A stretch of DNA of 64,000 bases from Fragilariopsis cylindrus CCMP1102 (lineage: Eukaryota; Bacillariophyta; Bacillariophyceae; Bacillariales; Bacillariaceae): the NCBI GenBank assembly GCA_900095095.1, contig FMBT01000289.1, forward strand, positions 682,001-746,000, in the 5' to 3' direction. Below the pieces are notes generated by a model that did not search any database, was not told the DNA's origin, and was given only the letters and a program-made list of their open reading frames with translations. Made by a program: the position numbers and the translations under genes. Positions 1 through 9,902 of the stretch are shown one piece after another; the first letter of the stretch is position 1; each line of letters begins with the position of its first letter.

Positions 1-693
1 CCTTTCAAAGTCCTTTGCCTGTTCATAAGTCAATAACAATGTTTCTATATTATCATCATCGCTAATATTATTATTATTATTACTATTATTTTTGGTATCA
101 TCATCTGTTGATGTTGTTATAAGGTCACGAATTCCATTTTCCCAAGGCAATTGGAGCGCGAAAGCCATCAGATGTAGTACGGAATATTCGGGCTCTGTTA
201 CTTTTTTATCCTCCAATCGCCGAATTGATTCGTCCATAGCTTTACGGACTGTCCAGCCGGACATCATTACGTTGTTGGTATTGTCCACATCCATATCCGT
301 ATCCGTATCCATTTCGATCTCGTCGTCATAGTAGTTGTTACTATTGCGTGTTGCAGACGATGTGATTATTGTGGTTGTGGAGTATTCAGATCGTTGCTGT
401 TGTTTGAATGATGTCAAATGTCGAGAAGGACCCCTCCAATGATCATAATAGGATCTCTGATTCGATGATAGTAGCATGCTCATTTCCATCCGCGATGATT
501 CTCTGATTGTGCTACAACCGATACTGCTACTGCGTATTCTTTTTGTTCTCTCTTTTCGTCGCACGAGGAACGATGATTTCGTCCTTACTCCCATCCTGCT
601 CATCATCACCATCGCCATCGTCGCCTTCGCTGTCAACATCACCAACAACAGTACTACCAGTATCAAAGATACCAATATATTGATCTTAGGCAT
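1..693 (-). CDS. PrmC/HemK-like glutamine methyltransferase, N-terminal part (runs off left edge)
   Basis: A 231-codon frame is open from the ATG at 693 to the window edge, with an in-frame stop just upstream of that ATG. The start is hydrophobic (MPKINILVSLILVVLLLVML) and is followed by an Arg/Ser-rich stretch, so a signal peptide plus transit peptide is plausible. After a disordered Asp/Thr-rich region comes SGWTVRKAMDESIRRLE, then LHLMAFALQLPWENG and LLLTYEQAKDFER. This order resembles the helical N-terminal domain of PrmC/HemK enzymes, which methylate the glutamine of the GGQ motif in release factors. The catalytic NPPY domain would lie outside the window, so the family call rests only on the N-terminal domain. 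An organellar (plastid or mitochondrial) role is inferred from the presequence. Confidence 0.55.
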   Translation of the reverse strand, partial: MPKINILVSLILVVLLLVMLTAKATMAMVMMSRMGVRTKSSFLVRRKERTKRIRSSSIGCSTIRESSRMEMSMLLSSNQRSYYDHWRGPSRHLTSFKQQQRSEYSTTTIITSSATRNSNNYYDDEIEMDTDTDMDVDNTNNVMMSGWTVRKAMDESIRRLEDKKVTEPEYSVLHLMAFALQLPWENGIRDLITTSTDDDTKNNSNNNNNISDDDNIETLLLTYEQAKDFER

Positions 694-841
694 CTCTTTT
701 TCGTTTTATGGGGGAGGCAAATCGAAATTTGTGTTGTATCTATTTTTTTGTTCGAGACGATATTTTTTTGGCGCGCTGGAGATGGTATGGTCTGTAATAC
801 GTACGGAAGTTATTACGAACATTCAACATAAACTCAAAATC

Positions 842-873
<32 letters not shown>

Positions 874-1571
874 CTACAATGAACAAATGGAAGGAAGAGT
901 TTTCAATAACAACAGCCCTGACAATGCAAATGAAAGTAGAAGCTGTTTGCTTTGATGGCAATGCCAACAAAGGTAGAGGGTGTGTAGCCGGCTGAAAGTG
1001 TTTTGGCAAGCGACAGTTGAAGAGAAAAGGAAAGTGTCCAGGTTAGTGGGATGATAGAAGATGAGAGAAAGATAACTCACCTATAGGACTGGCAGAAGAT
1101 CTTTTTTCTCCTCGCCTATCTTATTCTCCTTTGCTGTACAATGCAAAGCAACGCATTTCAAACATTACAGCAATGGCTAGAACTTCCCTTGCAGGAATCT
1201 ACAAGGCTTCGAAGTCACTCGAAAGACGGAATGAAGTGGTCCTCCATTGCAGCACTGACATAAATTTCAACTTTGCTGTGGAAAATTTCCAGAAGGATTT
1301 TTTTGGGAGATGATTCTGATTTTTAAAAGCAACAGCATGGTGGAAGGACTCAAGCAATTCCAAAACCAATAATTACCAAAAAGTATTGTAGAATTGGAGC
1401 TAGGCGTTATCGAAAACCTTCTACTTATATGGTTGATTTCCCCCCCCCCTTTGTTCAACTTTTTCTAGGGGAATTATATCTAAATAACTGCCCCCCTTAT
1501 TCGAATTTTTCTAATCCCATGTAATTCATACTCTTTTGATTTAGTTTGTGTAAGACTGACCTACTAACATA
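694..1571. other. Upstream region of the PrmC-like gene; no gene seen
   Basis: Stop-rich AT-rich DNA in all frames. It holds a CAA/AAC run near 843-872 and a C10 homopolymer at about 1441. No RNA gene or convincing exon was recognised. It probably carries the promoter and 5'UTR of the leftward methyltransferase gene. Confidence 0.5.
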
Positions 1572-1758
1572 AGGCCCAGGCCCAGTCTTTCACAAAGTTC
1601 TGTTCCTGGTCTCAACCCTAGCTTTGATCAGAGTAGTGCACCCAGTCTGTTCCCTAATTCCATCCAAAGTTCCATACCCAGTTCTAATCCGAGTGTGGAG
1701 CCAAATCATTTTCCTAGCTTGGAACCCCCAGATCTCTTCCAAGTTCCATTCTTAGTTG
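1572..1758 (+). pseudogene. Remnant of a Pro-Ser repeat protein
   Basis: Frame 1560-1787 has no ATG but reads as a regular Ser/Pro repeat: segments QSSVPGLNPS, QSSAPSLFPNS and QSSIPSSNPS follow one another, with P-S spaced every few residues. Such SSxPSxxPS repeats are common in long secreted or wall-associated diatom proteins. Here only about 60 codons survive, bounded by stops (TGA at 1557, TAG at 1788) with no start and no flanking domain. This fits a decayed fragment or a lone exon of a degraded gene. The repeat pattern is seen directly; the origin is inferred. Confidence 0.5.
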
Positions 1759-1790
1759 TAATCCATACCATACAACCATATCAAAAATAG

Positions 1791-2220
1791 AGTATTATTG
1801 TACCTAATAATGTTACTATATATTATTAAAAATATATATGTATATTATGAATGTTGTGTCAACAAACAATTCGGTCGTACAAGTAGCATTTGCTAATTGG
1901 ACGACATCTAAATTATTCCATCTTCACAAAATGAATTTTATGCACACGAAAATATGAATTAAGTAGTTCGTGACTGGACAGTAAAATCAGCTCAAGATTC
2001 AGCTCATGGGATTCAAATATTGAACTATCATGATCGATGACGAGTCTCACTCACTCATCGATTGATTCAGCTCATTTCGTGTTTCGATTGGACAAAGGCA
2101 TCCACCGATACATACTTCTTTTACGCAGCCAGATATCTCGTTTAGCATACAACAATCGCAGCACATATCCTTCACTGGTAAGCCATACATACTGTACAGT
2201 AACAACAACCTTTTCCCACG
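1791..2220. other. Upstream region of the FKBP gene
   Basis: AT-rich DNA, including a TATA/TTATTA-rich stretch around 1795-1850. A TACTGTACAGTA double palindrome lies at 2190-2201, only 19 nt before the FKBP start codon, so it would fall in the core promoter or 5'UTR. No exon is recognised. Confidence 0.4.
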
Positions 2221-2940
2221 ATGACGAGGATGTATAATAATTGTTATGTTGTCGCAGTATTGCTTGCTGTTGCGATGTCATCGTCGATGCAACTCGTAAC
2301 ACACGCATTTATTACAACTACAACAACCAATACGCCGATGACAAAGTATACTTCCGTTGTAACAACGATTAGCAGTAATAAACGTCGTCAGCGAAGTAGT
2401 AGTAGGAGTCTAAAATTAGAACCTCTATTTGGAAATGTTCAAGTTGCCCGAAATGGATTATCGTATGAAGAGGTTGAAATCGGTACTGGTCGAAATATTT
2501 TCCCAGGTGATTCTATTTTGTGTTACTATGTCGGTTCGTTCAAGAAATCGCCGTTCCAGAGTGTGACATTCGATGAAACTGATCCAGGTGATCCAGCTGA
2601 AATTGTTATTGGCGTTGGAAATGTCATCCCAGGATGGGAAATAGGTATTTGTGGTGATTCTGGTCTTGATATTCCGCCCATGAAAATTGGCGGAGATCGT
2701 AAATTAATCATCCCAGCTGAATTGGCATACGGTGAAAGAGGAGCCGGTGAGGGTAGGATTCCACCGAATACTGTACTTGAATTTCAAATTGCTATTTTAA
2801 ATGCCGAACGTAAAGATAGTGGGGTTAGTGGTAGTACAAAACTTAAGGGCTTCGCTGGCCTTCTTGGATTTTTTGCCTTTATGTTAATTTCTCTTTTCGT
2901 TGTCACACAAAATATTGATTTTCTTTTCAAATTGCTTTGA
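2221..2940 (+). CDS. Plastid-targeted FKBP-type peptidyl-prolyl isomerase with C-terminal membrane anchor
   Basis: 239 aa from the ATG at 2221. Residues 1-30 form a signal peptide ending THA-F, the diatom plastid-import motif, followed by a Thr-rich transit region. Residues about 78-192 are an FKBP domain: NGLSYEEVEIGTG at its start, then GVGNVIPGWEIGI and GGDRKLIIPAELAYG, ending in IPPNTVLEFQIAIL. FKBPs catalyse cis-trans isomerisation of Xaa-Pro bonds and assist protein folding; plastid members act in stroma or thylakoid lumen. A hydrophobic segment near residues 215-237 sits at the extreme C-terminus, so the enzyme is probably membrane-tethered; that tail is unusual for plastid FKBPs. Domain call is firm, substrates unknown. 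Confidence 0.93.
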   Translation: MTRMYNNCYVVAVLLAVAMSSSMQLVTHAFITTTTTNTPMTKYTSVVTTISSNKRRQRSSSRSLKLEPLFGNVQVARNGLSYEEVEIGTGRNIFPGDSILCYYVGSFKKSPFQSVTFDETDPGDPAEIVIGVGNVIPGWEIGICGDSGLDIPPMKIGGDRKLIIPAELAYGERGAGEGRIPPNTVLEFQIAILNAERKDSGVSGSTKLKGFAGLLGFFAFMLISLFVVTQNIDFLFKLL

Positions 2941-3602
2941 TTTGAGTCAAAAATTATATCAGAAAATGAAAGAATAAAAACCCAATGAAGAAAGCTAAGG
3001 AAGATTGATATTGAAGAATGATATTGAAGAATGAAAGCAATAACGCTATTGAACATGGATACTAGTGCGGTACGACCTGGAAGTACACAAATCTCTTTCC
3101 GAATTATTATGATACCAAGTCTCAAGACAACTAAAGATCCCCTTCTTACTAATATGTACTTATTTTTTTAGACAACACATATGAATAGCTTGTTATGGAA
3201 TTAATAGTATATATTGTTGCGACGTTCTAAACCTGCTATATTTCCCACACATCTTTTTTTGTGACTGTGTTTGTTTGCGTAACATCTTTACCCTCCTCCT
3301 GCGCATGTTTGTGCTGACCAAATAAGCAGCCGTATCTGTCATCAATACTCGTGCATTGGGCTTACAAGATGCTTTTCGTTGTTTTGTGTAGTTCGAAGTT
3401 TTGAAGGAACATTAAAGTACTCAGAGCCAGCCATATATATGACTAACACACTTTTAACTGTAATTGTAGCATTAACTTCGCGCAAAATTGTATTGTGCCA
3501 TTGGATAGTAAACTGACATCTCAGGTATACATAGATATTTCAGAATAATAATTTCCCCTAACTTATTGTGATAAAACGAAGTGGCGTTATTTTTGTTTCA
3601 AT
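2941..3602. other. Intergenic region between convergent FKBP and MYND genes
   Basis: Contains the 3' ends of both neighbours. I see no open frame with protein-like composition and no RNA gene. A short tandem GATATTGAAGAATG duplication lies near 3005-3032. Confidence 0.4.
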
Positions 3603-4695
3603 TCACACCTTTGATTTACTTTGTCGATGGGAACATATCTTTTTGTGGATCGACCAATGATAGACTTGACATTTCTTATTGCAATATACTACCAACCCAC
3701 ACGGACACTGTTTCCGGATATCTACCACATTGTAACAATTTTCACAAGTACAATGAGTCTCAGGAACTTTCTTGCGCATCTCGTCTTTCGAAATTTTCGC
3801 AAAAACATCCACGTCGTATTTGGTCTGAAGCTTCGACTCTTGGTTCTGAGGAATAAACCATACAATAGGTTCTTTACACGATAAACGATTGCTCGAAAAT
3901 CATTTACATTATCTGAGGTACAAGCTTCTACAACTTTTTTCATAATATCCGGGCCGTACGAACTGATGCGCTCAGTCAAAGATGCCATTCCAGCATAGAA
4001 CAAAAGATTCGCCCATGTACAATGTACGTTGGTGGTTTCATCGGAGCCAGTTACAGTACGTCCCCACATGTTGTAATTTAGAATTGCGGTGCAGCCGTCT
4101 ACGTTATTCCCGTAGATTATCGTACCACCGAGCAATTCAGTAGATGCGAAATAACCAAAATACCACGATTTTCGTAATGGTTTCCCGCCCGCACCTAGTA
4201 CATCAATATCATTAATATAAAAGTAAACAGTCAGAATTTGAGTCGATCCCGAACAGACGTTCACATCATTCTACGGTAACGTTACTTTCCATAGCGGTAT
4301 GATTATAATATGTACCAATCACCCAATCTTTTTTTTTTCCTACCTTCTTCTCCCTCCTCTTCTACTTCTTCTTCTCCTTCCTCCAAGGTTATAAATTTAT
4401 TGAGATTTTTCGGTCGGATACTCAACATTTTAGTTTTTGTTTTCTTCTTTTTTTCGTCGTTGCTTTCATCTTTCTTTCGAACCTGAACACTGTACCTTCC
4501 ATTTTCCTTCAAATATTCATCCGACACGACAGCACCAAATGAACCATTGTAAATTGAAGAATTCATAAGATCTTTTATTTCAACATAATCTTCAAAACGA
4601 AATAATGATAATGATGAAGCAATCGATTCCCCTTGCGGTGTGGTGGGGGCTCTTTTTCTTCTTTTTCTTGTTGTTTTGACCGTTCTTTTTGTCAT
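3603..4695 (-). CDS. MYND zinc-finger protein gene, spread over three frames (multi-exon or decaying)
   Basis: Three consecutive leftward frames make one likely gene. (A) 4695-4303: basic N-terminus, then an SH3-like segment with EDYVEIKDLMNSSIYNGSFG, GRYSVQV and LSIRPKNL, ending in an Asp/Glu/Lys tract. (B) about 4270-3722: unrecognised domain containing KSWYFGYFASTELLGG and CTWANLLFYAGMASL. (C) to 3603: a MYND finger with CTCENC, CPCG, YCNKKC and HKKIC. MYND fingers mediate protein-protein contacts. B and C can be joined by a 62-nt GTAAAT...CCTCAG intron in phase 0, or equally by a one-base frameshift. A and B need a weak GTAGAA donor. The start is the only in-frame ATG of frame A. Whether the gene is intact is unresolved. 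Confidence 0.55.
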
Positions 4696-4951
4696 CCTGT
4701 TTCTGAAGCACCGGTGTAACAAACTTTTCGTTAAAAACACGCGCGACCAAAACGGGAGAATAGCCGTACAAGAAAGGGGATTAAATCTATTTCACGAAAT
4801 AAAAAGAAATAGAGTGAAATAGAAAAAAACTGACTGCTGTCGCCGATGGATGAGAGTAAGAAAAGAATAAAGAATATATTATGATATGATATGATTGTAG
4901 CTGTTGCTTCATTTAGAAATTGATTTGAGGGTAGATGCAGAGTAGAGAAAA

Positions 4952-6367
4952 ATGGATGTCGTCATCGGAGGAGGAATACCAGTAGTAAATGTTGATTGCA
5001 ATAATGACGATGGTGTTGGTAGTAGTGGCGACGACGACGACAATAACAGAAATGACAACAACAAAACTGCTCCATGCCAATGTTTGTTGTTGGAATTCCT
5101 TCCCCGAGAATTGTTGACACAATCCATACTGGGTGGTCGTTACTTAAATGGAAATGATTTATCTAATTTTTGGTGTGCAGCAACAGCAATGTCCACGAAA
5201 AAGATTATTCGTAGTAGTACAATAGAAGATATCATTCGGATCGTTCGTCATCGTCGTACATTGCTCACTTCCGAAGAACAAACGACGTTGACTAATATGG
5301 AAGAACGCAACAGTAACGAAGAACAAGACAACGACCAGGATAACGAGGATGATAATGTTACCAACTGTGACTACGCACGAAGATTAGTCTTTCGAGCATT
5401 TGAAGAAGCGATCACGGCAATCAATGATAATGACGGCGATGATAATGATCATGATCATGATGATGATGATGATGATGATGATCATGACAAAAATGAAATA
5501 ATAAGCAGTTTCTCTTTTCTTAATTTTCTTCGTCTTTCACGACAGATATTTGGAAATTTATCAGCAATTGATTATTGTGAAAATGTTCCTTCTAATTTAA
5601 TATGGTGTGGTATACTTCAATTCCGTAGTAAGGGTTATGGAAACAAAGAAGGAAAAATACAGGTCGTCCTTGTTACACATCCTCGACGATGGTCGGTAGA
5701 ACAAACACGATTATGGAGGAATGCAACAACAACAATGACAACTACAACTACAACTAGTAGTAGTAAAACTACGATGATGCACAATAATGAGACAACTGCA
5801 GCAGCAATTACTGTAGATGTTATACCCTATAATTTTGTTCCGGTTGGTCCACGTCGAGGACGTTTAGTCGGTGTAACAAAATCAGATCGACGGTCCTTAC
5901 GACAGCTATCACAAGAGTTAGATGAAACTGAATTAGTTGGAAGATTCGCGTGTACAAATTCGGGGAGGAGGAGTGCACATAATCACAACGACATTCGTGG
6001 TGGTTTCAATGTAAAGCTTATTAGTTTTGCTCAAGGTCAACGACAATTAGATCATATGTTTCGTCAAGGGAGAGAACCAGGGGGTATACCCTTAAATGAA
6101 GAAAAAACTAGAATGACGCTGCACCAAAAATCGGAAACCCATCACCACACAGAAAACACCTTACTACGAGATGATGATGATGATGATGATGATCCCGATG
6201 ATGCAACCGATGATGCAACTGATAATGATCGTAACAGTTTATTGTGTTGCTGGGATCATGATATTTCTTGGGATGAAGAGGAAAATTCTAGATCCATCCG
6301 AATAGCTGAAACTCCTTTGGCTTTACGAGATACAATGCGAGAGTACAATAAACTGTGTACTTTATAA
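4952..6367 (+). CDS. F-box-like acidic protein of unknown function
   Basis: 471 aa from the ATG at 4952, divergent from the MYND gene with about 255 bp between starts. Near residues 46-75 it reads FLPRELLTQSILGGRYLNG followed by DLSNFWCAATAM, resembling an F-box (Leu-Pro start, then spaced hydrophobics), which would link the protein to SCF ubiquitin ligases. A second ordered block around residues 210-365 contains WCGILQFRSKGYGN, VVLVTHPRRWSVEQTRLW, PYNFVPVGPRRGRLVGV and KLISFAQGQRQLDHMFRQG; I do not recognise it. Long Asp/His/Asn runs separate the blocks. The F-box reading is tentative; no catalytic motif is visible. Confidence 0.7.
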   Translation: MDVVIGGGIPVVNVDCNNDDGVGSSGDDDDNNRNDNNKTAPCQCLLLEFLPRELLTQSILGGRYLNGNDLSNFWCAATAMSTKKIIRSSTIEDIIRIVRHRRTLLTSEEQTTLTNMEERNSNEEQDNDQDNEDDNVTNCDYARRLVFRAFEEAITAINDNDGDDNDHDHDDDDDDDDHDKNEIISSFSFLNFLRLSRQIFGNLSAIDYCENVPSNLIWCGILQFRSKGYGNKEGKIQVVLVTHPRRWSVEQTRLWRNATTTMTTTTTTSSSKTTMMHNNETTAAAITVDVIPYNFVPVGPRRGRLVGVTKSDRRSLRQLSQELDETELVGRFACTNSGRRSAHNHNDIRGGFNVKLISFAQGQRQLDHMFRQGREPGGIPLNEEKTRMTLHQKSETHHHTENTLLRDDDDDDDDPDDATDDATDNDRNSLLCCWDHDISWDEEENSRSIRIAETPLALRDTMREYNKLCTL

Positions 6368-6687
6368 ATTAATACAGCATCGTAGCATTGCATAGCTGTA
6401 TGATTTTGTACTGTCTATCGGCTATTTTTGAATTCATTCTACCACTATTGAATACTGAATACTACTACTGCTATTCTTCGTAACCAAGTTTTATTTAAAT
6501 AATAATCTATTTATTCTTCGATAATGTTTTTGGTACGCAGAAGACTACTTTATTTCAGAAATAATCACATTCTGTCTTCTTCATGATGGTACGAACATCG
6601 TTGCTATCTGCTCAATGGAGTATTATTACTTTATAGATTTCAAAAATGAATGGACATTTGATAAAAATAGTGACGTGTACATGTGCC
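6368..6687. other. Intergenic region between convergent genes
   Basis: Holds the 3' flanks of the F-box-like and oxidoreductase genes. Nothing else is recognised. Confidence 0.4.
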
Positions 6688-8279
6688 TTACATTCCTTCG
6701 AGAGGCTGGATCTTGTCACTCAACAGTTCCAACATTTGCGTATCTTTTTCTACCAATCCTACAGTTTCTCCTTTGGATTGGAGCAGTCGAATGTCATCGC
6801 ATATCAGGCACTTGTAGCCAGGTATAGCACCCAAGAAAGCCAAACGATTTTGTTTCATCCAATTCATGGGCACCAGCGGATCCTTGTCGAGAATAGCAAA
6901 TAGGACCGCTAGATTCAACATAGATTGAGCATCCATCGACGCCTGTATGATAGAATCCAGTATTTCATTCTCCTTGAAGTCTCTCGATGTTTCCCCCTCC
7001 CGAGCTAGCATAAGACGTCGCATAAACTCAATATCCAATGTTCCTTTCCTCCGATTGGCTTCCACTTTTGCCAAACAAGACATAGATATGCTTACGGGCG
7101 GAGAAAAGATAGTATCCAACGTCATCTTCTTTTCACTGTTGAAAATATTAGTCGTGCCCTTTGCCCCAAATGGACCGGGACTTGTGGCATGGACAAAGAC
7201 ACACTTGTCAATGGGAGCAAACGCATCCCATGGTGAATGATCACTTCCAAATTCAACCATTACTTTCGAATTGTCACCAGTTTTACGACGAATGGCAGTG
7301 GCCCGACCACGCCGGATAATTGTCTTGACGTCTTGAAGTATTTTCAAATCATCTGAGGGTATGACGGGGAATTTGAATACAGTTGGCATAACATTCTTAT
7401 CAATACGAACCATCTTGCCCTTCTCCTCCATTTCTAGAGCAGCCTTGTTGATATCGTTGTCATTTTCCACCAATGTACGAGTCCAATCTTTCGGATTGCC
7501 CCCACCTTCTAATTTCGTCATCCACACATCGTTTGAGATCACCCAAGCAATATTGGCAGGATCTATTTTCATAGTTCGTTGGAGGTAAACAATACAATCC
7601 ATTCCAGTTTTTCCGGCCCCCAGAACGACGTATTTGTTCTTTAGCATCAAACTCTTCTCGTCACTATTTCCTTCATAGGAGTCATAGACTTGGTTGGGTG
7701 TCATTACCCGAACCTCGTCATCCACGGGGAATTGCAATGGAGAATCTGCGAGTTCAAAGAACAAAAAATGATGAGTTAGTAAATTTTGGTTTCCACTCAT
7801 CAAATAATAGAACAACACAATAAACATAATTTCAGTGATGGGACGTACCATGCGGAATAATATTTTCACCCTTCGTGGCATCAATCAATTTTACGTTTAC
7901 ATTTACTTTGTAAGATACCGATCCATCAACGCTCGAGAAGGAATGTATATTGTCTTCAGAATCGTCTTCTTTGTTATCAAAATTGTAGACACAATTTGGA
8001 TAAAAGTCAATCTGTTCTTTTCCCTTCACAAAGTCGGAAAAGTAGGATAATACCTCGGTTTTGTTTGCTCGATGGTTCCAGGGCAAGGTAAAATTTGTTA
8101 ACATACATTTGAGCCAATTACCCTCGAGTTGCTTCGACGCAATCCCATAAACGATGCTGGGTTGATGAAGGCGAACATAGCCATAGGCATCGACCCAATG
8201 TCCCCCGGGAGCACCCTTTTTGTCGATGAGGATGATCTTTGTGTCAGGGACTGTATTTTGTAAGGTAAGGTAAGAGGAT

Positions 8280-8331
<52 letters not shown>

Positions 8332-8504
8332 AAGATTTGTTGTTGTGAGTAGAATGTCATTATCTTAGACGGAGAAACGAAAACGAAAATAAATTACTTA
8401 CGCTCGGTCAACAGCGTGTCGATAAACGGCAGAGGCGCTGCTCCAGCTCCAACGATTAGATAATCGCAATCAAGGATTTTTTCTGTTTTTGCTGTCGTCG
8501 TCAT
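6688..8504 (-). CDS. FAD/NAD(P)-dependent oxidoreductase (monooxygenase-like), three exons
   Basis: Exons 8504-8402, 8250-7849 and 7745-6688 join in frame with GTAAGT/TACAG and GTACGT/CGCAG borders, giving 520 aa. Exon 1 carries the FAD dinucleotide fold CDYLIVGAGAAPLPFIDTLL; the last Gly of GxGxxG is Pro. Exon 2 has GGHWVDAYGYVRLHQPS, a hallmark of a broad class of flavin NAD(P) oxidoreductases related to flavin monooxygenases. Exon 3 has the second nucleotide fold YVVLGAGKTGMDCIVYLQ. No targeting peptide is seen, so it is probably cytosolic. Substrate is unknown. The first intron contains an (AG)n/(CT)n microsatellite. Splice sites are inferred from frame and consensus; both junctions restore the expected protein order. 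Confidence 0.85.
8289..8329. repeat. (AG)n microsatellite inside intron 1 of the oxidoreductase gene
   Basis: About 20 uninterrupted AG units, read as (CT)n on the transcribed strand, upstream of the TACAG acceptor at 8251-8252. Confidence 0.95.
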
Positions 8505-9902
8505 GGTGGTCTCGCGTTGCTTTGTTTGCTTGATAGATTGTTCTTATTTCTATTTTGTTTGTGACTTTTCTTTTCAATTTGCTTTTTATGGAACAAGTAA
8601 CTCGTGCCGCCGACACTACTTTTTACGCGAATCTTTTCTTATTTCTTTACAGTGTATCTACCTCTTCAATGCTTTACATGTACTGTATGCATTTTTAAAA
8701 TGAATTTTGGATTTTCTTGGTGCGATCAAATAGAAACACGACTAAAATTATTAAGATTATCGGCCATTGTATCCTACATTGACGTTGTTTCGTGGCGCGT
8801 AGAGTACAGTAAATAATAATACAAAGCAAATGGTACACAGATAATTCTTGTTAGTAGTATAGTAGTGTAGTACCTTCTACCTATAGTTCACCAACCAACA
8901 TCATCACACACAAGTAACGTATATATGCAGGCAATACATGCTTTGAGATTACTATTCAAATAAAAAGTGACAGGGTCTACATTATATTTTTAGAATTCAA
9001 AATGAACATGCACAAGTAGTGTGTAGAAAGCAACAACAACAACAACTCTTTATTTGTATCTACAGTTAGTTTTTGCTTGATTGTTGTCAGTTCTGTTGTT
9101 TATTTGTTTCGCCCCTCTCTCTTTTTCTTTTCTAAATCATGGGAGGTAATCAATTATACACACAGTACTACTATTGTATTATGTATTATTATGTCAGCTA
9201 ATTACATTGTACAGTACAATTTGTGGTCTCTTTCAATTCTAATTTCTACCTCTACTGTATGGCAGACAGAAGATTGATGTTTTCTATTCAACAATCAATG
9301 TAGACCGACGTGTTGATAAATGAAATTTCGTAACTACACGTCATCACTTTTTTTGACATCAAAAAAGATCGTGCACTGCCTGTATAAATATTTAGTATTG
9401 TACAAATTTAGGGCTGTTGTTGAGTTTCCAGAAAGTGTGACGAACGCAATCAGCTGATTGGTCCGTTTTGATCCTTTTTTCATCGAACCGGTATTGTATT
9501 TCGACTCAAAAAGTTTTTTTTCCGAAACTCCGTACCTTTTTTGTGTTGTTCGCTTTTCATCGTGTGGTAACGTTATTACGTGTATGTGGCGCGCAGAATT
9601 CTGAACGTCACGTACGGTCGTGATTGAAGAGTGAAGGTTTCTTTTTTTCGTTTTACATACCATTAACTATCATGGAGAAGAACAACATAATATTGATTCT
9701 TTCATCATTGTACAGTATTGTTTATTACCCACTCTCAAGCTAGCTTACTGCAGACCAAGACCCAGAAAACTTGTAGAAGAAGTAGCCTAGATAATTAATT
9801 TAACTGAGGAAGGCGGAGATCGATTCGATTCGATTTATTCTCTCAACAGAAAGAAGAACTTTGACCGTTGTTGAACATAAAAAAGATTCATTCAGAATAA
9901 AT
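8505..9902. other. Long divergent promoter region
   Basis: 1.4 kb between the divergent oxidoreductase and CRAL-TRIO genes. It contains several TACAGTA/TACTGTA words (8805, 9210, 9253, 9711); the one at 9210 is inside a near-perfect palindrome ATTGTACAGTACAAT. An open leftward frame at 9334-9663 has no ATG start and no recognisable motif and was not accepted. No RNA gene seen. Confidence 0.4.

Noticed and set aside
476-955. 159-codon rightward frame at the left edge
   Set aside because: It is the antisense of the PrmC-like presequence plus a CAA repeat; the leftward frame has the recognisable protein.
9334-9663. 109-codon leftward frame in the divergent promoter
   Set aside because: No motif, it overlaps promoter-like sequence with TACAGTA words, and it reads into the CRAL-TRIO 5' flank.
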